Source: Halopseudomonas maritima (lineage in GTDB: Bacteria > Pseudomonadota > Gammaproteobacteria > Pseudomonadales > Pseudomonadaceae). From it: a stretch of 64,000 bases of DNA. Both the position numbers and the translations under genes were made by a program. The notes beneath the pieces were generated by a model. The model worked only from the letters and a program-made list of their open reading frames with translations. It did no database searches and was not told the DNA's origin. Position 1 is the first letter of the stretch, and every line of letters starts with the position of its first letter. Positions 59,728 to 64,000 of this stretch are shown piece after piece. The stretch is taken from positions 744,001 to 808,000 of the forward strand of contig NZ_CP079801.1 of NCBI RefSeq assembly GCF_021545785.1, in the 5' to 3' direction.

Positions 59728-60285
59728 ATGTCCACCCCACCGGGTCAACGCGAGCAATATCTGGTCATTAACGTCCTGGGCCAGGAAACCACATCGCTGG
59801 CCAGCCTGTTGACCCGCCTGTGCACCGAGCATCGATGCCAGATTGTCAGCAGCCGCATGAGCCGCCACGGCAGTTGCGCCGTTCTGCTGTTGCAGGTCAG
59901 CGGCAACTGGGACGCCCTGGCCCGACTGGAAACCCTGCTGCCGCCGCTGGCCAAGCGCGAACACATTCAGCTGTCCATGTCCCGCAGCCACAGCCTGGAC
60001 GAACGCCCACAAGCCTTGCCCTACAACGTTTTTGTGACGGCAGCCCAGCGGGCAGAGCTGGTTGGAGAGCTGTGCAACTTCTTCCAGCAACTGAGCATCG
60101 ACATTGAAGAGCTGCAGAGCTTCACCTATCAGGCTCAGCACACTGGCACGCCCATGCTCAATCTGACGCTGACCATAGCGATACCGGCGCGCACCCAACT
60201 GAGCTGGCTGCGCGAGCAGTTTCTGGACTTTTGCGACGAACTGAACCTGGACGCCGTGATCGAACCCTGGCGCCCACTGCACTGA
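59728..60285 (+). CDS. GcvR-like ACT-domain regulator
   Basis: 185 residues with two ACT domains (YLVINVLGQETTSLASLLTRLCTEHRCQIVSSRMSRHGSC; YNVFVTAAQRAELVGELCNFFQQLSIDIEELQSFTY). This matches the glycine cleavage repressor-like proteins encoded between dapA and bcp in pseudomonads. Ligand probably an amino acid; whether it acts on a gcv operon here is not shown. Confidence 0.88.
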   Translation: MSTPPGQREQYLVINVLGQETTSLASLLTRLCTEHRCQIVSSRMSRHGSCAVLLLQVSGNWDALARLETLLPPLAKREHIQLSMSRSHSLDERPQALPYNVFVTAAQRAELVGELCNFFQQLSIDIEELQSFTYQAQHTGTPMLNLTLTIAIPARTQLSWLREQFLDFCDELNLDAVIEPWRPLH

Positions 60286-60306
60286 TATTTGACGAGGAGA
60301 CCGCCC

Positions 60307-60771
60307 ATGTCCGTTGAACTGAACCAGCCCCTCCCCGACTTCAGCGCCAGCGCTACCGGCGATCAGACCGTGACGCCCGCCAGCCTGGCCGGCAAAAAGG
60401 TCGTGATTTACTTCTACCCCAAGGACAACACCCCGGGGTGTACCACTGAGGGTCAGGACTTCCGTGACAACCACGCCGCCTTTACCGAGGCCGGCGCGGT
60501 GATTTATGGCGTATCGCGCGACAGCCTGCGCACCCACACCAACTTCAAGACCAAGCATGAATTTCCGTTCGAGCTGATCAGCGACCCGGACGAGTCATTC
60601 TGCCGCCTGTTCGACGTTATCAAACCCAAGAAGCTCTATGGCAAGGAATACGAGGGGATTGAGCGCAGCACTTTTGTGTTTGACGAGCAAGGCGTGCTGC
60701 GTCACGAATGGCGCAAGGTTAAGGTACCGGGGCATGTTGCCGACGTACTGAAAGCCGTTCAGGCGCTGTAA
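60307..60771 (+). CDS. bcp: thioredoxin-dependent peroxiredoxin (BCP/PrxQ)
   Basis: 154 residues. FYPKDNTPGCTTEGQDFRDN near residue 37 carries the peroxidatic Cys; the resolving Cys five residues later found in many PrxQ proteins is Gln/Asp here, so this is a 1-Cys or atypical type. AGGAG lies upstream of ATG 60307; the in-frame upstream start at 60289 lacks a ribosome-binding site. Follows the gcvR-like gene by 21 bp. Confidence 0.93.
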   Translation: MSVELNQPLPDFSASATGDQTVTPASLAGKKVVIYFYPKDNTPGCTTEGQDFRDNHAAFTEAGAVIYGVSRDSLRTHTNFKTKHEFPFELISDPDESFCRLFDVIKPKKLYGKEYEGIERSTFVFDEQGVLRHEWRKVKVPGHVADVLKAVQAL

Positions 60772-60798
60772 CCTGCCACAGCGCCCGCGAAGTGATGC

Positions 60799-61878
60799 TC
60801 AGGCCTGCGCCGCCTGAGCATCGTGCGCCGCCTCCAGGCCGCGCGGCCAGGCATAGAGCACCGCCTTGAACAAGGTCGCCAGCGGGATCGCAAAGAACAC
60901 CCCCCAAAAGCCCCACAACCCGCCAAAGATCAGCACTGCTGCGATAATCGCGACTGGGTGCAGGTTGACCGCCTCGGAAAACAGAATCGGCACCAGCACA
61001 TTGCCATCCAGCGCCTGAATCACAGCGTAGACAATCATCAGCACCATAAACTCGTTGCCCAGCCCCCACTGGAACAGGCCGATCAACGCCACCGGAATAG
61101 TAACCACGGTAGCGCCGATGTAGGGCACCAGCACCGACAAACCCACCAGCACCGCCAGCAGCGCCGCATAATTGACCCCGAGTATGGCGAAGGAGATGTA
61201 GGTCACCGCGCCGACGATCAGAATTTCCGCCGCCTTGCCGCGAATGTAGTTGGCAATCTGCTGGTTCATTTCCGTCCACACAACCCGCATCAGGCGGCGC
61301 TCACGCGGCAGGTGGCTGACCGTCCAGGCAGTGAGGGTCTGGCTGTCCTTGAGGAAGAAAAACACCAGAATAGGCACCAGTACCAGATACACCAACACGG
61401 TCACCACCACCGGCAAGCTGGCCAACGACTGCGACAACGCCCATTGTCCGAAGGCACCCACTTCACCATTGATAGAGTTCATCAGGCGTTCGATCTGCGC
61501 CTCTGAAATAAACGAGGGGTATTCCTCGGGCAGGTGCAACAGCTGCGCACGCCACTCTCCCAGCATGCCCGGCAACTCGTTAAACAGATTGAGCATCTGT
61601 TTCCAGACCAGCGGCACAACCACACCCAGCAGAGCGGCCAGCGCCCCAAGAAACAGCAAGAACACAATCCACACCGACAGCGCATGGGGCAGCCAGCGCT
61701 GCAGACGGGTGACCAACCCCTGCAGCAGGTAAGCCAGCACCACGCCAGTCAACAGCGGCGCAAGCTTGTCGCCAAAGGAGATAACGATCGCGAAGCCCAG
61801 CGCCAGCACCACTGCCAGCACCACTGCCTCTTCATCGGAAAAATAACGCTGAACCCAACCCTGAAAAACTTTTAGCAT
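60799..61878 (-). CDS. AI-2E family transporter (PerM-like)
   Basis: 359 residues with about eight membrane helices and the family pattern VPILVFFFLKDSQTLTAW near 168 and GVNYAALLAVLVGLSVLVPYIGATVVTIP near 235. The family includes AI-2 exporters and Na+/H+ antiporter-like proteins, so the substrate is not defined. Convergent with bcp; cotranscribed with, and 4 bp after, the tusA-like gene. Confidence 0.9.
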   Translation of the reverse strand: MLKVFQGWVQRYFSDEEAVVLAVVLALGFAIVISFGDKLAPLLTGVVLAYLLQGLVTRLQRWLPHALSVWIVFLLFLGALAALLGVVVPLVWKQMLNLFNELPGMLGEWRAQLLHLPEEYPSFISEAQIERLMNSINGEVGAFGQWALSQSLASLPVVVTVLVYLVLVPILVFFFLKDSQTLTAWTVSHLPRERRLMRVVWTEMNQQIANYIRGKAAEILIVGAVTYISFAILGVNYAALLAVLVGLSVLVPYIGATVVTIPVALIGLFQWGLGNEFMVLMIVYAVIQALDGNVLVPILFSEAVNLHPVAIIAAVLIFGGLWGFWGVFFAIPLATLFKAVLYAWPRGLEAAHDAQAAQA

Positions 61879-61882
61879 TTAA

Positions 61883-62125
61883 TCAATCTGCTTTACGCAA
61901 CCAATAATGAAATTCGCCGTCAAACGCGCGAGCCTGCAGCAACCGGTTACCGGACAACTCGGCAAAGCGTTGAAAGTCCCGCTCGGAACCCGCGTCGGTA
62001 GCCATTACATGCAACGTTTGGCCTGCTAACATGCTGTTCAGCGCCTGCTTGGCCTTCAGCAGGGGTAACGGGCAGCTGAGTCCACGGGCGTCAACAACAG
62101 CATCGATGGGCAATTCAACAGACAT
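61883..62125 (-). CDS. TusA-like sulfur carrier protein
   Basis: 80 residues with the sulfur-carrier signature ARGLSCPLPLLKAKQAL (CPxP) near residue 15. TusA family members shuttle persulfide sulfur for tRNA thiolation or sulfur metabolism. The frame open to 62206 would place the start in the divergent promoter of the M48 gene; ATG 62125 matches family length. Confidence 0.88.
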   Translation of the reverse strand: MSVELPIDAVVDARGLSCPLPLLKAKQALNSMLAGQTLHVMATDAGSERDFQRFAELSGNRLLQARAFDGEFHYWLRKAD

Positions 62126-62208
62126 GCAAGGGCTCCACAACAAGTGCGCGACAGTATAGCCTTGCGGGCGCGCCTCTCGACAACAGCCAGACCCGGTATG
62201 AGACAAAA

Positions 62209-63675
62209 ATGATGCGAGAAAAGATGTCAGCCAAACGCCTGCTGCATAGCGTCTTACTGGTTGGCACCCTGGGCCTGCCTGCGGGCGCGCCGGTCAGCGC
62301 GGACGACTTCAATCTGCCCTCGCTGGGCGACACCAGCTCATCCATCATGTCACGCGAACAGGAATACCAGCTGGGGCGCACCTGGCTCACCATGCTGCGT
62401 GGTGCAGTGTCCACCCTGGACGACGCGCAACTCAAAGACTTTGTTGAGCAGCGCACCTATCGCCTGGCAGAAACCAGTCAGCTGACCGATCGCCGCCTCG
62501 CCTTTGTACTGATCGACAGCCCTGAGCTTAACGCCTTCGCAGCCCCCGGCGGTGTGGTCGGCGTCAATGGCGGCCTGTTTCTGCACGCGCAGAGCGAGGC
62601 CGAGTTTGCCTCGGTTATGGCGCACGAATTGGCGCACCTGTCCCAACGCCACTTTGCTCGGGGCCTGGAGCAACAGCAACGCATGCAAGTGCCCTTCATG
62701 ACCGCGATGCTGGCTTCCATAGTACTGGCGGCAGCAGGCGGCGGAGACGCCGGCTTCGCCGCGCTGGCCACAACCCAGGCCGCAGCCATTCAGGAGCAGC
62801 GGCGCTTCTCGCGGCAAAACGAACAGGAGGCCGACCGCATTGGCATCGTCAACCTGGAGCGCGCGGGCTATGACCCCACCGCGATGCCGACCATGTTCGA
62901 GCGTCTGGCCCAACTCAGCCGCTATGACACCACGCCACCTGAATTCCTGCTGACCCACCCGGTCAGTCAGTCGCGCATGGCCGACACCCGCAATCGCGCG
63001 GAGCAACTGCCCAGCGGCGGCGAGAATGACAGCCTCGACTATCAGCTGATGCGCGCGCGCGTGCAGCTCAAGTACGAACAAAGCCCCGGCCTGTCAGCCA
63101 AGCGCTTCCGCGCCCAATTGGACGATCACGACGGCAACCACGACGCGGCGCGCTACGGTCTCGCCCTGGCGCTCTCTCGCGGCGGCCAGCACGCCGAGGC
63201 CAGCGAAACAATGGCTCCGCTGCTTGAGCAGCAACCCAACAGCCTGCCGTTCAACCTGGCGCAGATCGAACTGGACAGCAACGCCGGCCGCCTGCAACAG
63301 GCACTGGAGCGTACCCGACAACAGCAGGCGCGTTTCCCGGGCAACTTTCCCCTCGCCTTTGCCGAGGCGGACTTGCTGCTCAAGCAACAACAATACGCCG
63401 AAGCAGAGCGGGCCATCGACCGCCTGGCCAGCCGCCGCACGGACGACCCTGACGTCTGGTATCTGGCGGCCGAGATTCGCGGCCTGGCCGGCAATATTCT
63501 GGGCGTACACCTGGCGCGCGCGCACTACTTCAAGCTGACCGGCGACTTGCAACAGGCTGAGCAACAGCTACAGCTCGCCCTGGAACGTGCAGGCGGCAAC
63601 TTCGTGACCACCGCGCGCATCAAGGAGCAACAGAACGAGCTGCGTCGTCAACGGGCCTTGATCGAATCGCTGTAA
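62209..63675 (+). CDS. bepA: periplasmic M48 metalloprotease with TPR repeats (BepA-like)
   Basis: 488 residues: signal peptide (SVLLVGTLGLPAGAPVSA), zinc motif MAHELAHLSQRHF near 141, third ligand Glu in NEQEADRIGIVNLERAGYDP near 205, and a C-terminal tetratricopeptide region from about residue 300. This is the BepA (YfgC) architecture; BepA degrades or rescues stalled LptD and other outer-membrane proteins. Two adjacent ATGs at 62209 and 62212 and one at 62224 are possible starts. The symbol rests on domain order, not on a search. Confidence 0.88.
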   Translation: MMREKMSAKRLLHSVLLVGTLGLPAGAPVSADDFNLPSLGDTSSSIMSREQEYQLGRTWLTMLRGAVSTLDDAQLKDFVEQRTYRLAETSQLTDRRLAFVLIDSPELNAFAAPGGVVGVNGGLFLHAQSEAEFASVMAHELAHLSQRHFARGLEQQQRMQVPFMTAMLASIVLAAAGGGDAGFAALATTQAAAIQEQRRFSRQNEQEADRIGIVNLERAGYDPTAMPTMFERLAQLSRYDTTPPEFLLTHPVSQSRMADTRNRAEQLPSGGENDSLDYQLMRARVQLKYEQSPGLSAKRFRAQLDDHDGNHDAARYGLALALSRGGQHAEASETMAPLLEQQPNSLPFNLAQIELDSNAGRLQQALERTRQQQARFPGNFPLAFAEADLLLKQQQYAEAERAIDRLASRRTDDPDVWYLAAEIRGLAGNILGVHLARAHYFKLTGDLQQAEQQLQLALERAGGNFVTTARIKEQQNELRRQRALIESL

Positions 63676-63721
63676 CGCCCGCCAAGCAACAGAGCCGTCC
63701 GAGGACGACTACAGAGCCTGC

Positions 63722-64000
63722 TCAGGCATTACCCTTGGCAGCAAGATTGGCGTTGCGGGTGAAGTCCAGCATCCGATCCAGCGGGCGCACCGCCTTAGGG
63801 ATCAGATCAGCGTCGACGTGAATTTCATCAGCCCCGGTTTCCAGCGCTGCGAGCACGCGCGGCAACGTGTTCATGGCCATCCACGGGCAGTGCGCACAGC
63901 TGCGACAGGTCGCCCCGTTACCGGCGGTCGGCGCCTCGATGAGCAAACGATCAGGCGCTGCTTGCTGCATCTTGTAGAAAATGCCTCGGTCCGTGGCCAC
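63722..64000 (-). CDS. nadA: quinolinate synthase NadA, C-terminal part (runs off right edge)
   Basis: The last 92 or so residues of NadA. TAGNGATCRSCAHCPWMAMNTL carries the C-terminal Cys ligand(s) of the [4Fe-4S] cluster, and VATDRGIFYKMQ precedes it. The enzyme makes quinolinate from iminoaspartate and DHAP in NAD synthesis. The start is beyond the window. Confidence 0.94.
   Translation of the reverse strand: MATDRGIFYKMQQAAPDRLLIEAPTAGNGATCRSCAHCPWMAMNTLPRVLAALETGADEIHVDADLIPKAVRPLDRMLDFTRNANLAAKGNA

Overview
The window looks like a Pseudomonas-type gammaproteobacterial chromosome. It is GC-rich, its genes are densely packed, and housekeeping synteny of the gcvR-like / dapA / bamC / metallohydrolase / purC kind sits beside a complete PQQ-dependent alcohol oxidation locus that resembles exa/pqq of P. 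aeruginosa and ped of P. putida. A marine or hydrocarbon-associated Pseudomonas/Halopseudomonas relative is my inference, not something the sequence proves.

Layout. (1) 1-12.5 kb is an acyl-CoA catabolic and uptake block: a partial acyl-CoA dehydrogenase, an acyl-CoA synthetase, a second acyl-CoA dehydrogenase, an MFS carrier, a LysR regulator, a TctC-TctB-TctA tripartite transporter and a DUF1302/DUF1329 outer-membrane pair. A related 30-bp site lies about 65 bp upstream of both tctC and the DUF1302 gene. (2) 12.5-18.5 kb holds two DUF202 membrane proteins and the leftward pqqABCDE-pqqH operon. (3) 18.6-22.7 kb is a foreign-looking island between pqqA and exaC: an orphan Phd-type antitoxin, small membrane-protein genes flanked by attC-like imperfect palindromes, an IS1182-type insertion sequence with 17-bp perfect ends, a relic IS end, an orphan LexA-type box and a dispersed structured repeat. 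No integrase gene is visible. (4) 22.8-31.7 kb carries exaC, the exaD/exaE two-component pair, a cupredoxin-like protein, the PQQ-associated ABC system (binding protein, beta-propeller, ATPase, permease) and erbR. (5) 31.7-36.3 kb is a LysR-pirin-isochorismatase-OsmC-FMN reductase-pirin block. (6) 36.4-53.5 kb returns to alcohol oxidation: nahK/nosP, a porin, pqqF, a lanthanide-type quinoprotein dehydrogenase (pedH-like), a ZnuD-like TonB receptor with a Zur-type box, a PQQ-dehydrogenase-associated binding protein, cytochrome c550 (exaB), a calcium-type quinoprotein dehydrogenase (exaA) and a pentapeptide-repeat protein. (7) 53.5-64 kb has a deletion scar, a DUF2855 gene, a duplicated intergenic repeat, tRNA-Ser(CGA), purC, a metallohydrolase gene, bamC, dapA, a gcvR-like gene, bcp, an AI-2E family gene, a tusA-like gene, an M48 protease gene and the end of nadA.

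How it works together. Periplasmic quinoprotein dehydrogenases oxidise alcohols with PQQ (made by PqqA-E, with peptidases PqqF/PqqH) and pass electrons to cytochrome c550; ExaC oxidises the aldehyde. ExaDE, ErbR and possibly NosP-NahK regulate the pathway. A recurring site close to CTACTACYTTGGTAYCGG occurs upstream of pqqA, pqqF, erbR, the ABC operon, the porin, nosP, and in weaker form exaC, exaB, exaA and pedH. I propose it as the operator that unites the regulon. It is the strongest new signal I found in the window.
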